Assembly (NCBI GenBank): GCA_900074885.1
Contig: FJUW01000061.1
Span: 446,265 to 510,264 of the forward strand
Source of the DNA: Rhynchosporium graminicola
Lineage: Eukaryota; Ascomycota; Leotiomycetes; Helotiales; Ploettnerulaceae
Length of the DNA stretch: 64,000 nt
Direction: 5' to 3'
Part shown: positions 45,001 through 56,627 of the stretch, piece by piece
Layout of the letters: every line of letters begins with the position of its first letter
How positions within the stretch are numbered: position 1 is the first letter of the stretch
Position numbers and translations under genes: made by a program
Notes under the pieces: generated by a model
What the model saw: only the letters and a program-made list of their open reading frames with translations
Databases searched by the model: none
Told to the model about the DNA's origin: nothing

Positions 45001-48000
45001 ATCCACGACAGCGACCAACACGACAGCGAGCAAGACAGCAAGCCATGATGAGTCATGCAACGGTGAGTTAGCGACAGCATGGTAGCGACGATGAGGTACA
45101 CAATAGCTAGCCAGCGAGCCAGACGGCCCTCGACGATGACGTATGCGACTGCAACGAAAATCAAAACAGCGAGAAGAAAAAGACAAGAGCAAGAGGCAGC
45201 TTTGCATCCTTTGCCAGGAATAGCCACATCGATTTTTCGATCGTTTCAAACTTTACAATACTTGATGGAATTTGTATCGAGACTTAGGTACCAATTCGTG
45301 TTGCCCCTTTTGAAATGCATCGAAGATTGGTAGTGTTGTCAGTTCTTAACCCTGCTGGACTCGCTACTTTTCAAGATAAGATGTCGGTGCTTCTTTTGTG
45401 GAATTTATATGTTCAGTATTATACTTATGTCTGATGGTCATGGATTATCCAGCAGCTCCCGAGCAGAATCCATATCTCCTTCGGAATGAGTTGGCCAATA
45501 ACCCTCTTCGTGATATTTAGATCCCAGAAGCATTTCTAGATGACTTAGCTTTATTTTATTTTCTTCGTGAGATTTCAAACTCGTTTAGGTAAACATTCCA
45601 AGCTTGATAGACTCACACTGGGTATCATCGACAATAAGGTATTGGAGAGACAGATAGTCAGAACCTAAGTGGCAAGACGAATATCTTGCAGACATCTCGA
45701 ACGGAGGAATGAATGGTGTCACTTATGAAGAGGTTATGAATTCAAGACTGACACACACCAAGTACGTTTACTTTCTATGCTCAATTCTATCCCGTGTAAA
45801 GATTAGCAATTGGCCAACAAAGATGTATAAAAAGCTGCCCTCCAACATTTGTGAAATGAAAGATTCAGACTTCATGTGATAAAAATTAGAAGAAGAAGAA
45901 GGAGCTCACTATTTTCATACTTGACCAATGGCACACTTTGTATGTTATATATCATGATAAGTGTATCCGACGCCTTTTCAAATCAAGCTTACAGTCCTGA
46001 CACCTTACTAAGTCGTAGTGTCGCATCTTTGTATCCTCCGTTCCCCCATTCTTTTTGAAACCCATCACGGGCTGTGGGATTCTCTTGTCGATCATCGGAA
46101 GAACCATTCGCAGGAGCCATCTTGACTGCTGTGCTCATTTGATGGGGAGAGTAGACAAGCGATAACTACCAGCTGACACCAAGGAAGGCGAGAGTTCGCC
46201 GTTGCAGCTGGTTGAAAGACATTCCGATCATCCTTCGTTGGCGTATAATAGCTAGGAACAGCTTGGGGATCATTCTATCTAGAGAGTAGAGAACCAACTT
46301 CAAGAGGTCAAGCCGGAACCATATCGAAGGATGGTTCGGGTTAGCATCTCCTATGTGTGACTTCAGCCTTCTGCTTATGTCCATTCTAAAGACAACAAAC
46401 ATTAGAAATAAATGTGTGATCCAGTAGGATTCAAAACCTAAGACACCGTCAGCTATACTGCACAGGGCTGTACCACGCAGTTTGCAACAAAAAGTCAAAA
46501 TTCAAGTCAAATTCCATTACTTACATGAGGGCATACAATGTATATGGGAAGCCCAAGGACGTTACATCCTCCAGAATCCTAATCGGGCAGGGCCCCACTT
46601 AAACTCCGCACACTAATGCTGGATCTTAACAGGAAACGATCGAAACTTGGCAGCAAGATAGTACACGCTCGAAACAATATAGACTTTCAAGATATCAATT
46701 CAAGCAGATTGCAGAAAACTTTTATTCGTTGCAGTGAGAAAGAAGTGAGAATAAACCGAAATAAATGTGTTTGGAAAAGATATGAAAGAGTAAAGGCCGG
46801 AATATAGAAAAGAAAAGCTCGAAATTACCATGATTTGAATGTTATTGATAGATCCTAGCTTAATATCTAACCAAGAGGCCAAGAACAATGATAAAGCAAA
46901 ATCACCTACCATCGAAGGAGTCGAGAAATGTTTGGAAGCAGAGTATCCCCTTTTTTTTAATAGCTCGACGCTGCCGATGCTATATCCACATACCAAGAAG
47001 CTCGAGACTACGGCTTTACCTTATCAGAATCACTTGTCGGGTTTCGTCTGAGAAAGAAATTGCTATTACTGCGTCCTATCTCTATTAAACGGATAGATAT
47101 ATAAGCCTCAAGAACTTGCAGTAGTCATAATCGGCTATAGACGACAGTAAAAAAAGATACAATTATAATAATTGTGGATACATGTGGAGACACGTCGTAG
47201 TTGATTTAAGCGAAAAATGTCTATAGCCAAGGAACTGTTCAAAAAACCATCTGACACCAGCAGAAAAATTTACCGAAGTCGAAGTGAGAAATGGAAGTAT
47301 GCAAGATCTCCACATCAATTTCGATGTTCTCGAAATTCAGGTCCATGAAACATTTATTTCGTTTTCAGCCCCCTGGTAAGGCGCCGAGTTTAAGACCGAG
47401 ATGCGGTGAGTTCTAGGTCTAAAATACTGGCTTGAATTAGACAACCTATATTCGCTTGGTAAGGCAATGATGGTTGCGCTATCTTGGAAGATCCAACCGA
47501 TCGATCGACCTACTGATTCGGAATCAGACTAATAATATTTTACTAGGAGAGACTACTTAAGCTCCAAGTCCCGTGACTCTTCTAAGCTTAAAACACATAG
47601 TTTCTAGTCCGCCTTGGAAATCTCGAACCTCAATGTGCCCCAAAAGCCTAAAATTCAAATCGGAGCATTCGGTCAAAGATTCGGGGAAAAATGATAGTCT
47701 AGATCGTGGATTCCAACCTTAGCCGTGAATTGCTTCCGTGGTTAAGCTTCCGCTTTTAGTTCCAATTTGCCGTACGAGAAGTTCTCGACCAGACCTTCAA
47801 GCTAGGAGATCCTGTACGGAAAAAACGGGAACTTCATGCTTCTATATACAGCTAGACCGTAAAGCACGTGTGGTACCAAAATTTACCTCGACGGGATATC
47901 TGGTAGTATAACTTAGTGCCGTACGACTGCTACGGTTGTGGAAGGGATGGACGGCCTTCTTTCTTTAAATCTTAAAGTTGGATAGGTTTGCCCATCGCTT

Positions 48001-48458
48001 CGAAGAGACGACTTATATTCAATACTCACAGTGTGGCTTTAGACTACGCCTTAGGCTACGCCTATAAAGCTCACATGAATTTTTATTCCCAGCGGTATGT
48101 AGCTAGAAATTCATCAATTCTACGATATTGGGTGAGTCATCCCGTGCTTTTGCTGCTCCTAAAACCGCTTCACTTTTTTAATAGCAGATTAGGCATATAG
48201 AGCCCGTTATTAGGATACATATCAAAACCGAAGATAGGTCCCTAATATGACGATGTGGTATTTCTGGCATTGGATCAATGACAAGTAGAGACTTCAGGCA
48301 GTTCGTCGAAACCAGGCGTAGTTTATTTTTGGAGGGCTGGGAAAGATTAATCAATCCGGTGAGGAATTGTAAGAGATGGAGTCTGATGCTGGAAAGTGAA
48401 CATCAACAAAAAACACTTTGTATGTAGTGTTTCCGAGAGCAAGGAAGCATGACTGGAA
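42033..48458. other. Gene-poor region, 6.4 kb
   Basis: The first few hundred bases are the kinase promoter/5' leader. The rest has only short frames. Local structure: a perfect hairpin 43286-43308 (CGCTTAGC, 7-nt loop, GCTAAGCG) and a direct-repeat cluster at 44971-45149 (separate entry). 46.6-48.4 kb is AT-rich and looks decayed; no transposon family was recognised there. Confidence 0.45.
44971..45149. repeat. Direct-repeat cluster (GCGACGATGAGGTA unit)
   Basis: GGTAGCGACGATGAGGTA occurs at 44971-44988 and 45081-45098, and a close relative (CGACGATGACGTATGCGAC) at 45131-45149, amid many CGACAGC steps. Minus-strand frames across it spell repeated hydrophobic VAVAYLIVAT-like segments, which may be only a by-product of the repeat. 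Confidence 0.6.
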
Positions 48459-48883
48459 TAGGCTGCGGTATGGGCATAAGGTTTTGCCGAAAGCCCCACC
48501 TATAAGGCCCTGTAGCTGGGTTTCATGAGGAGTGTAATACCCATAGGTGGGTTGGTACTTGAGAGAAAAACCTATGAGTATCTCACTGGCACCTATAGGT
48601 TTTCTGGTTTTAGTAACTCGTATTTCTTTGGATATATTTCATGATAGTACTACAAATAGCTCTATATCTTAGTTATCCTTACATATTTATAGTATTATTA
48701 TAAAATATATAATCAAAAGATATACGAGTTATGGGAACTGGGAAATCTATAGGGTCTTGCATCATTCATAACCCATGGGTGGATACTTATAGGTGGGGTG
48801 GAACAGATTGTATAAAAACCATGGGGCGCATAGGTGGGTTTTGTTTTAGGCTTAACCCTCATGGGGCCCCATGCCGCAGCCTA
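48459..48883. mobile_element. MITE-like element with terminal inverted repeats
   Basis: Left end TAGGCTGCGGTATGGG (48459-48474) is the inverted complement of the right end CCCCATGCCGCAGCCTA (48867-48883), with one mismatch in the core. A TA dinucleotide borders both ends, as expected for a TA target duplication (Tc1/mariner-type). The ~425-bp interior has no coding frame but contains seven or more variants of CCCACCTATAGG in both orientations, a subterminal-repeat pattern typical of binding sites in non-autonomous DNA elements. Transposase family is inferred from the TA duplication only. Confidence 0.65.
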
Positions 48884-49585
48884 AAGTGGAGAGAGGGCTT
48901 AACGCTGCCGTAAGAGAGCCCTACGAAAATCATCTCAAGTGATAGTTTGATACATAATAGATTGGTTCATGTCTACATTGGTCGAGTTTTTGTACTAGCG
49001 TGTGATGGAAAGACTAAAACACTTGAAGAGGATAGCTTATCGAATGTAATGATCGTTACTTCGTCACGATATTAGAAGAGGTGCCGTAAGGCAAGTAATT
49101 AGTCAGCTGAATCGTTTCCTAGGTTCTGTACCTGGTAGAAATCCTTATGCCCTCGCCTAAAACTTATAGGAAGAGTGCTTCTCGGCAGTACTTCTTAGGC
49201 ACGTATTCCTGCTATTCAAATGGGCGGTGGGATGGGGCCGTCTGATATATCCCTTTGCTATTTACGAAGTTGTACTGGTAACTGAAGAGTATCAGTGTAT
49301 ACCTGTATTAACTGACCAAGATAGAAAAGCCACCTGCTTGCTTTCAAGCTCGTGCCAGTGGTCACACTAGTACTCGCGTTAACTACAAGTATCATGAAAG
49401 GATGCCGTGTTTACACGGAAGCGAGGTGGTCAATGCTGGTTCGAGGAGAAAAGGGGTGTAATGTCTTGGCACGATGACCCTCGTACACTTTCGGCTCAAG
49501 CCGAGAATCCGAGAATAGCTTCATGTTTCCACCTCCGTGCGACAACACCACCTCACCCTCTTCTCTCACCACAATCCCAGCAACC
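48884..49585. other. Intergenic: upstream of the ZIP transporter gene
   Basis: Spacer and promoter region. Pyrimidine-rich CACCCTCTTCTCTCACCACAAT immediately precedes the start codon, a common fungal 5' leader style. No other feature was seen. Confidence 0.4.
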
Positions 49586-51002
49586 ATGCCTCTCTTCCAC
49601 CCCCGCCGGCTAGCAGTCCTGCTCTGCGTAGCGGCTGTCTGCGTCTATGCTGAGAAACATGCCGCTTCAATTGCAACCATGAGTATTCCCGAGATAGAGG
49701 ACAAGCTACAAGTACGTTCAAGTTACACCCACCTTATCCCTTCACCAGCTCCCAGAAGCTCAAGATACTGACTCATACATCTCAGGAATGCCCTTTAATT
49801 CAAGATCTCAATAACTACAAAACCGCAACCTCCCGCGTCACCTCGACCCTCACATCCCGCATCTTCAGCTTCCTCTTCCCCTCCACGCCAGCAATCAACG
49901 CCCTCCTCGCAACGCTCTACATCTCCGGCCCCCCTAACTTTCTGCTCGCCCTCTGCCCGCCAAATATTGATCCCGCCTCCCTGTCCGTCATGGTCGCATT
50001 TGCTGTAGGTGGGCTGTTGGGTGATACACTGTTCCATCTCCTACCCGAGATCTTCTTGGGTGAGGATGCGCCGGAACATGTTAGATTTGTGCTTGTGGAA
50101 CCAAACCGCAATCTTTTGCTAGGTGTGGCTATTATGGTGGGCTTTGTTACTTTCGTGGCGATGGACAAGGGCTTGAGGATTGCGACGGGGGGAGAGGGAC
50201 ATAGCCATGATCACGGGCATGGGGAGTTGGAGGTTGTCAAGCCGGTAGGGAAGGGAAGTGCGCTTGAGGATTCGCCGGCGAAGAGTACACGATCGAGGAA
50301 AAGTAAGGGTGGAAATGAGATTGGGAACTCTGGAACGGAATTGCAGGTTGTCAAGGAACAAAAGGAGATCAACGCTAGTGTGAAGCTGGCTGGATATTTG
50401 AACTTGATGTGCGTGCTCTTTCAATCCCTTCAGTTACTTAGGTATGCTAATATGTCTTGATGTGTAGTGCCGATTTCACACACAACATCACCGACGGCCT
50501 CGCCATGGCCTCCTCTTTCTACGCCTCCCCCACCATTGGCGCTACAACAACAGTCGCAGTCTTCTTTCACGAAATCCCCCACGAAGTCGGTGATTTCGCT
50601 CTCCTGATCCAATCAGGTTTCACCAAGCGTCAAGCGATGGGCGCTCAATTCGTCACAGCTCTCGGTGCTCTCCTAGGAACACTCATTGGAATCGCAGTGC
50701 AGGAATACGGCGGCAGTGGTGGTGAGGGTGCCGGGGGACGGTTTGATGGCTTGATGGGAACGAGTTTGAGTTGGGGAGATATGTTGTTGCCGTTCACGGC
50801 GGGCACGTTCTTATATGTGGGAACTGTGGCGGTTATACCGGAGTTGCTGGAGACTGGGAAGGATAGAGGTGTAGAGTTGAAGAAGACTGCGCAGCAGTTT
50901 GCGGCTATGGCTACCGGGGCAGGGATCATGCTGTAGTGAGTTCTCTCTGTATATTTTTCCATGAGGGTTGCGCTAACTCGATACAGTATTTCTTGGTCTT
51001 AG
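49586..51002 (+). CDS. ZIP zinc transporter (LIV-1/KE4-like), 410 aa
   Basis: Four exons: 49586-49711, 49786-50408, 50468-50935 and 50987-51002; donors GTACGT, GTGCGT, GTGAGT; phase kept. The last 16-nt exon turns an apparent stop after GAGIML into GAGIMLYISWS; if that intron is not used the protein is 405 aa. A signal-like N-terminus (AVLLCVAAVCVYA) is followed by TM segments near 111-127 (AFAVGGLLGDTLFHLLPEIF) and 153-166, and a His-rich cytosolic loop HSHDHGHG at 181-188. TM4 has HNITDGLA (His255, Asp259) and TM5 has HEIPHEVGDF (His284, Glu285, His288, Glu289), the metal-binding signature of the LIV-1 subfamily. Relatives (KE4, SLC39A7, yeast Yke4) move zinc across ER/Golgi membranes; an ER location is inferred. 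Confidence 0.92.
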
Positions 51003-51640
51003 ATTACCTGGCCGTGGTGTACATCTAGATGGTGGGTTTGATTATGGGAGGGAAATGGGATTGTACAACATCGAGAGGAGGTCGAAGGGGAGAGCAGACC
51101 AGGAAGTCATCGGGCCGACCAAAATCAAAGGACGGAGAAGAATAAGAGACTGATAGTATGACATTCCCGCATCTTGGGCGTGTTAGGACCTTCTCTGCCC
51201 GGCATATGCTGTAGCTCACTTCATCCTCGCAATTCAGCCAGCCTACTTATTTATGAGTTCAAGTTCACACATAAGAAGCAAGATAAGATGACAATTTTGT
51301 GTCCATTCTTCTATCTCAAACAATCTGTTCTCTTTCCTAGTGAGAACTATCGCTCTAAGCCAAGTCGAGCCAGAGAGTACCGAGAGATCAGTTTCTACAA
51401 GCTATCCATCGATTCATCGTTCCCATCATCTCCGTCACTCAGACGCTCATTCTGATTCTCAGCAATACCATCACCATACTCAATCAACCCACATCAACGC
51501 ACTCGACCCATATCAAAGCACTCAACCCCAACCCCGATCAATGCAGCAAACCATGCACAAAATCCCGTTCCACCCATCCCTAGAACGCCACCCCTAGAAC
51601 GCTATCCCGTCCGTTCCTAGCTTCTCACTCATCTAATATG
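51003..51640. other. Tail-to-tail spacer
   Basis: It holds the 3' ends of the ZIP gene (plus) and the BTB-like gene (minus). Short direct repeats such as ATCAACxCACTCGACCC-like and CCCTAGAACGC (twice, near 51580-51602) are present. No gene. Confidence 0.45.
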
Positions 51641-54600
51641 CTAAAACTCCTCCTCCGTCCCCGTATCTTCCCCATCATCACTCTCAAACTCAAACTCCTT
51701 ATCGCCATCATCATCACCAGCCGTATTGAAGAAATTCGCATCATCCTCATCTCCAACGCTGGTACCCATACTCGTACCCGTTCCCGCTACCCTGTTGATG
51801 GACTGGATATCCGACATCTGCTCATCGATATCGCGTCCTGCCTTTCCCTGTCCTTCGTTGCTGGTATTCGTATACATACTAAGCAGCGCCTTCTGCTCTT
51901 TATGGTTGATCCCTAGGCTTCTTAGGTAGTTGTCTCCGTCCCATGCATCATCAGTATTGTTGATAGCGCGTTCCTTCCCGGTATACAGTTCTTGTTCCTT
52001 AACACTGATTTCGCCGAATCCTCTTAGCTGATTCTTCGTGTCTGAAGTCAACATCTCTACAAAATCATCATCATCATCAACGGCCCTCCCCTTGCCTCTC
52101 TCCCTAATCGGTAAATCCATCTCCATCTCCACATCCCCATCCTCTTCTTCTTCATCACCACCAACAAACACAACACTCCCCGTCTCCGAAGACGACGGCG
52201 TCAAGAACTCCGCTTCGGAAACTACACGACGCCGATCGATGTGCGAAATACTGAAGCCGTCTTCGACGCCTACACTGGTATTCACGCCTCCCATGACCGA
52301 ATCATCCTCACTTCCTCCCCATCTCTCACTGCCTCCCACGCTCTCAAAACCAAACCCACTCTCACCAGAAACCAGCGAATTCGCAGCCGTAGACCCAGTG
52401 CGATACACGGGCCCGGGACCCATAGCGCCCCCTCGTTCAGCAGGCGGAATGGGATCTTCGAAAACGCCTCCGGACCCATCATTTAGCCCGCCGGCCCAGA
52501 GAGGCAGGTATTTGTATTCCTCGTCGCTGAGACATAGTAGTGTGTCGCTGATGTCGCAGGTGGGAGGACGGACGTCTTGGATTGAACCTCGGGAGAGTGT
52601 CCGTGTTGTTAGCACAAAGATGTGGTTGGAGATTTGAGAGAAGAGTTGGGGGAGGCTGATGAAGGGTGATTTGGGTGTGATGTTCTTGGAGAGTGGGATG
52701 TGGGGGAACGAGGTGCTTTCGGAGGTAGCGACTTTATGTGCGAGGATTGCGTTTCGAGTCGATGATGGGGACGTGGATGGGTGGTTAGACTGGAAGACGT
52801 CTTCATTGCGTGTGTGATCTTGTCCGTTGCGAAGGGGATCAGAGAGGGCTCTTGCAGTAGGTAAGTTCTTGCTCTCCTGCTGTTCGTTCCAGATTCCTCG
52901 TAACTTGGCCCAGCTAGGCGAATAGCCTTCTTGGCTCTTGTCGTAGGAAGAGTCTGGCTCCCAGGTATCCTTATCCAGAATCAAATATTCCTCTTCCCAT
53001 GAATTTGAAACGTTGTCACTATCTTCAGCTTTGATCTCTGGCGAAAATTCTGCCTCTGAGCTGGCTCGAGCTATCGCTTCATCTGTTGCTCTCAGAGCTT
53101 CTTGCCAGAACGCGAGTTTCTTAGCTTCGGAAATCCTTTGTTCTGGACACTCAAGCAGTGGAAATGGCAATGAAGCTGGTACTACTGATGAGGCGGAGCT
53201 TGAAGTAGAGATCAGTGTGTTTGCTTCCGCGCGAACTTTCCAGTAATCCGTCTTCTGGGCTCGTTGGTACTCGTACATATCATAGCTCTTTGCTCCCTTC
53301 GCAGACCATAAACCAGGTTCCCCAGTCTGCGAAACGACCTGCTCTATCAAGAAACATTCATCCGGAAATCGCCCCTCGTTGAATCTCGCATCGCCTATCG
53401 CTCTGAGGATGATTTTGTTCACAGCATCAGCACTAGATTCCAACGATTTCTGAAAGACCTTCTCAATGCCCTGCGAGTCCGCCGCCGCTCGTGCTCTAGA
53501 ATCAAGCACCGTATTCGCCGCACTCCTCGGCCATACCTCATCACGGATCAGATTCGTAGCACACGTCTGATCTCCAAGGACCCATTTAAGCATGCGTAGC
53601 TGACTCCAGAAACTCCGCGTGAGGATCTTCTCATGTTCGCCGAGTTCGTTATGCACATCATCCGAGATCGAAACGCCCTGGCCGCGGAGGTTTTGTTCTT
53701 GCGCGCGATGTTCTTTCCAGATGTGGCGCTCGGAGGCGTCGAGAGGTTGGTAGAAACACCATAGTAATCTACCACGGACGCAGGCGACTAGTTCATTCAT
53801 CAGGGTTTTGGTATTCTTTATATCCCGCAGCCGGAAGCAGGTTGCCGCGTTGGCTTCCATGAAATCTCTAATCTTGAGTATCTTTGTGAATTCGGGGAGG
53901 TCGAATAGCCAATTCATATTTGGGCTCATCAGATTCGTAATTTGTTCTTCGATTCTGGCGTGAAAATTCCGACCTGCGTGTTGGATTAAATTCAATGTAT
54001 CTTCATCCAGCGATTCGCGAGCTCGTCCAAACTTGGTAAATTGTTTGCCGGCAGCAAAATTGGCGTTTGGTTGGTTCCCCGGATAAGATCGAACTGTACC
54101 GACACGAAGAGCTTCTTCGGAGACTAAGATCGTGAAGGCGTAACCGGTAGCGACTTCATTCTGCAACATCAACCCAATGCGCAGACAGTCTTCTGGTAGG
54201 ATCTCGAAGATCTTACAGTTCGGCTCGGCGATCATCCATGTGATGATGTAATCGACGACTGAGTTCGCACACTCGAAATGGGCGGCTAGAACGGCGAGGG
54301 TCCAGACCTTGGGAGCTGAATCAAGTCTTGGGTCTTTTCCTTCGATGATCTGAAGAAGACGCTCGATTCCTGTGCGGTGACGGATGGGACAGTAATCCAG
54401 TATCTCGAGATCTTTGGTAATGTCAATGTGGGTCTTTGTGTACTCGCTCTCCTGCTGTGTATTGCCGCTCTGTTGGTTAGCCGGTTGTGTACATCTTGCA
54501 TTGCTTTCCCGGATTTTCTGCTCGAGCGTCGCGTCTGTATTTCCGTCAGTGAAGGCCCGCCCGTATATCCCATCGTTCTTCATATATGTGTCGGCCTTAT

Positions 54601-55426
54601 TGGTATCGTGCTCCTTCTCGGTAGCTGGGGCTTCTTGTGCTTTCAAATCATCGGGATGGACTGTTGTCTCGTCTTGTCCACCGACCAAGCCATGAGCAGC
54701 TGCAATTCCGCTAAACTCCGACTTAAACCATCTTCGAATTCCCAAAGAGCAAGACAGCAAAGCCGTCAGTTCCAACGCATCATCTCCCTCGTCTGGCGGT
54801 GTGAGGTCAAGCACGTATACGATTCCAGGAGGGAGACAGCCCAGGAGCTTATTGCGACGCTTGAAGCGGTGTTGTTGCCAATCATCCTCGAGAGCTTTCT
54901 TGAATATCGGTGATGCGGCTTTGAGTTTGTGACTGTTGACTCTGTGCGTATCACTCAACTGAAACCCAGTGGTGTCGTAAACAGGCACGTTATTAGGAAA
55001 CCTGACGATAACGAGTGTGTCGCCTTGATTGAGGAGGGACTTGGTATATAGAATTGCATTGTCGTCTCTGACTCTGAAATTGGATGGTTTGATTGGTGGT
55101 CTATTGGGAGCTGGGTCGATCTTCCAATTGCTTGAACCGGAAATTGATGATGATCCCTCTTGTGTGGTGGAGGGCCTGTCATCTGCTTGGGAAGAGACAA
55201 GAGGTTCCTTGTTGCGAATGGGGATTGATGGAGATTGTTGCAAATGATCTGTCTCTTGGAGGGGTTTTGACAGACTTTGGACGACCTCAGTTGGCTGTTG
55301 CGCCATGCTTGGGATCACAGAGGATGAAGCTGAGGAATTAAAGTCTGTACTGCTTTCGATGGATTCAAGCGTCGAGAAGTTGGAATTCGAAGGAGATTTG
55401 ATTCGAGAGGATTGAAGAGCATCCAT
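51641..55426 (-). CDS. Large acidic protein with BTB-like N-terminal domain, 1261 aa
   Basis: One long exon. The start at 55426 (MDALQSS) is preferred over the upstream ATG at 55552, which adds a leader unlike the rest. Residues 1-110 are Ser/Gln-rich and disordered. About 130-245 form a BTB-like region (GDTLVIVRFPNNVPVYDTTG, HRVNSHKLKAASPIFKKAL, then LPPGIVYVLDLTPPDEGDDALELTALLSCSLGIRRW). The middle (about 360-800) is well structured (DYCPIRHRTGIERLLQIIEG, WTLAVLAAHFECANSVVDYI, RGRLLWCFYQPLDASERHIW). The last ~350 residues are disordered and highly acidic (DEEEEDGDVEMEMD, DDDDDF, ending EEEF). This architecture recurs in hypothetical proteins of Pezizomycotina (recalled). Function is unknown; a scaffold or nuclear role is a guess. 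Confidence 0.85.
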   Translation of the reverse strand: MDALQSSRIKSPSNSNFSTLESIESSTDFNSSASSSVIPSMAQQPTEVVQSLSKPLQETDHLQQSPSIPIRNKEPLVSSQADDRPSTTQEGSSSISGSSNWKIDPAPNRPPIKPSNFRVRDDNAILYTKSLLNQGDTLVIVRFPNNVPVYDTTGFQLSDTHRVNSHKLKAASPIFKKALEDDWQQHRFKRRNKLLGCLPPGIVYVLDLTPPDEGDDALELTALLSCSLGIRRWFKSEFSGIAAAHGLVGGQDETTVHPDDLKAQEAPATEKEHDTNKADTYMKNDGIYGRAFTDGNTDATLEQKIRESNARCTQPANQQSGNTQQESEYTKTHIDITKDLEILDYCPIRHRTGIERLLQIIEGKDPRLDSAPKVWTLAVLAAHFECANSVVDYIITWMIAEPNCKIFEILPEDCLRIGLMLQNEVATGYAFTILVSEEALRVGTVRSYPGNQPNANFAAGKQFTKFGRARESLDEDTLNLIQHAGRNFHARIEEQITNLMSPNMNWLFDLPEFTKILKIRDFMEANAATCFRLRDIKNTKTLMNELVACVRGRLLWCFYQPLDASERHIWKEHRAQEQNLRGQGVSISDDVHNELGEHEKILTRSFWSQLRMLKWVLGDQTCATNLIRDEVWPRSAANTVLDSRARAAADSQGIEKVFQKSLESSADAVNKIILRAIGDARFNEGRFPDECFLIEQVVSQTGEPGLWSAKGAKSYDMYEYQRAQKTDYWKVRAEANTLISTSSSASSVVPASLPFPLLECPEQRISEAKKLAFWQEALRATDEAIARASSEAEFSPEIKAEDSDNVSNSWEEEYLILDKDTWEPDSSYDKSQEGYSPSWAKLRGIWNEQQESKNLPTARALSDPLRNGQDHTRNEDVFQSNHPSTSPSSTRNAILAHKVATSESTSFPHIPLSKNITPKSPFISLPQLFSQISNHIFVLTTRTLSRGSIQDVRPPTCDISDTLLCLSDEEYKYLPLWAGGLNDGSGGVFEDPIPPAERGGAMGPGPVYRTGSTAANSLVSGESGFGFESVGGSERWGGSEDDSVMGGVNTSVGVEDGFSISHIDRRRVVSEAEFLTPSSSETGSVVFVGGDEEEEDGDVEMEMDLPIRERGKGRAVDDDDDFVEMLTSDTKNQLRGFGEISVKEQELYTGKERAINNTDDAWDGDNYLRSLGINHKEQKALLSMYTNTSNEGQGKAGRDIDEQMSDIQSINRVAGTGTSMGTSVGDEDDANFFNTAGDDDGDKEFEFESDDGEDTGTEEEF

Positions 55427-56627
55427 TTTGATGATGTTTCCTGGGGTGACAAACAAAGCGTGACAAGGGGAGAGGGATGTTGATATTGACCTCGAGAGAT
55501 GAAGTTTTGATTTCTCTGACCCGATTTGGTGTCGTAGAAGTGAACAAATCAATAAAAGCGGAGTTGAACAAAGAAAGATGAAGTATGAATACTATCAACT
55601 TGGAGCTGGCAAAGCTGGATGATGCGGTGAGCTGCTGAAGTCAAGGCAACACAGTAACAAAGGTATGCCTGTTGACGCCGGCGCCAAAGACACGAATGAC
55701 CAGGAAGAAAGAGGAGGTGCAGACTCCTCGATCGTTAATAAACGAAGTTCTCTCGGGATGATATATCTTGACTGATATGTCTGAGATGCTTGCTGTCTTC
55801 TCTGCTCGAAGGTGAATAAGGTTTCGAAAAGTCAGAGTCAGCCTTGTTGACACTCTAGGCACCGATCAGGCTATTCGAAGCTCCCTCAGCACGTCTAGCT
55901 ACTAGCACTAGGCTTGGATCAGTGACTGACTAGCCCTAGTCAGAACCACAAATATGACTGATTCAATGTCAGGATACCTATCCTCCTGGTCAATGAAGAT
56001 TCAGAAAGAAGATCTAGACGTTGTGGCCGATATTGAGGCTGAAGATAACTTCAGACTGTGCCTCTAAATCTGACGTGGGGTACTCGGCAAGGCAAACACG
56101 GAACTGTTGTCATTGGCTATAGGGCAAGTCACATGTTGTGGCGGGGTTGTGTAACCAGTATGTAAGGATTCTGACAGAGACGCGAATGCAAGAACCTAGG
56201 TTACCAGAATCAGACCGATTGGCATCTTAGTATTTGGGAGATATAGGATTAAGAAGAACCTAAACATTGTCCCCCTCTCATTAGAAACTTGATATAGGTC
56301 TCTGAGGACGCTAATTAGCCGATGTTTTGTTTCGACCGACTTCACTAATGCTTGATCATCGTAGCTTTTCTCCTACAGCTGCGCGACTTGTTAGCCATGA
56401 TATTTCGAGGATTGGAAGTACTCAGTATAGATTTGAAAGGTCGAATTAAGAACCACCGATATTCAGTTGATCAAGTCATAGCACATTGGCCTATGCAGCT
56501 TCTGCAGGTCATTGCGGCGCTGCAAACCACTTTTCAACCTTGCCAGCTCACGCCCATAGCAAGGGCTGCTTACTCATAGCTAGTTATCCTTTTAACCGCC
56601 CTTCAAATAACTGATATTAGTACCGTA
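55427..56627. other. Intergenic, no gene recognised
   Basis: Upstream region of the BTB-like gene, then decayed spacer. Only short frames without support (e.g. 56352-56579). Confidence 0.45.

Noticed and set aside
49586..51002. Considered that the MITE-like element upstream might be a zinc-responsive regulatory module
   Set aside because: The repeated CCCACCTATAGG motif is not a zinc-responsive site I recognise, and the element has transposon ends; the link rests on proximity alone.
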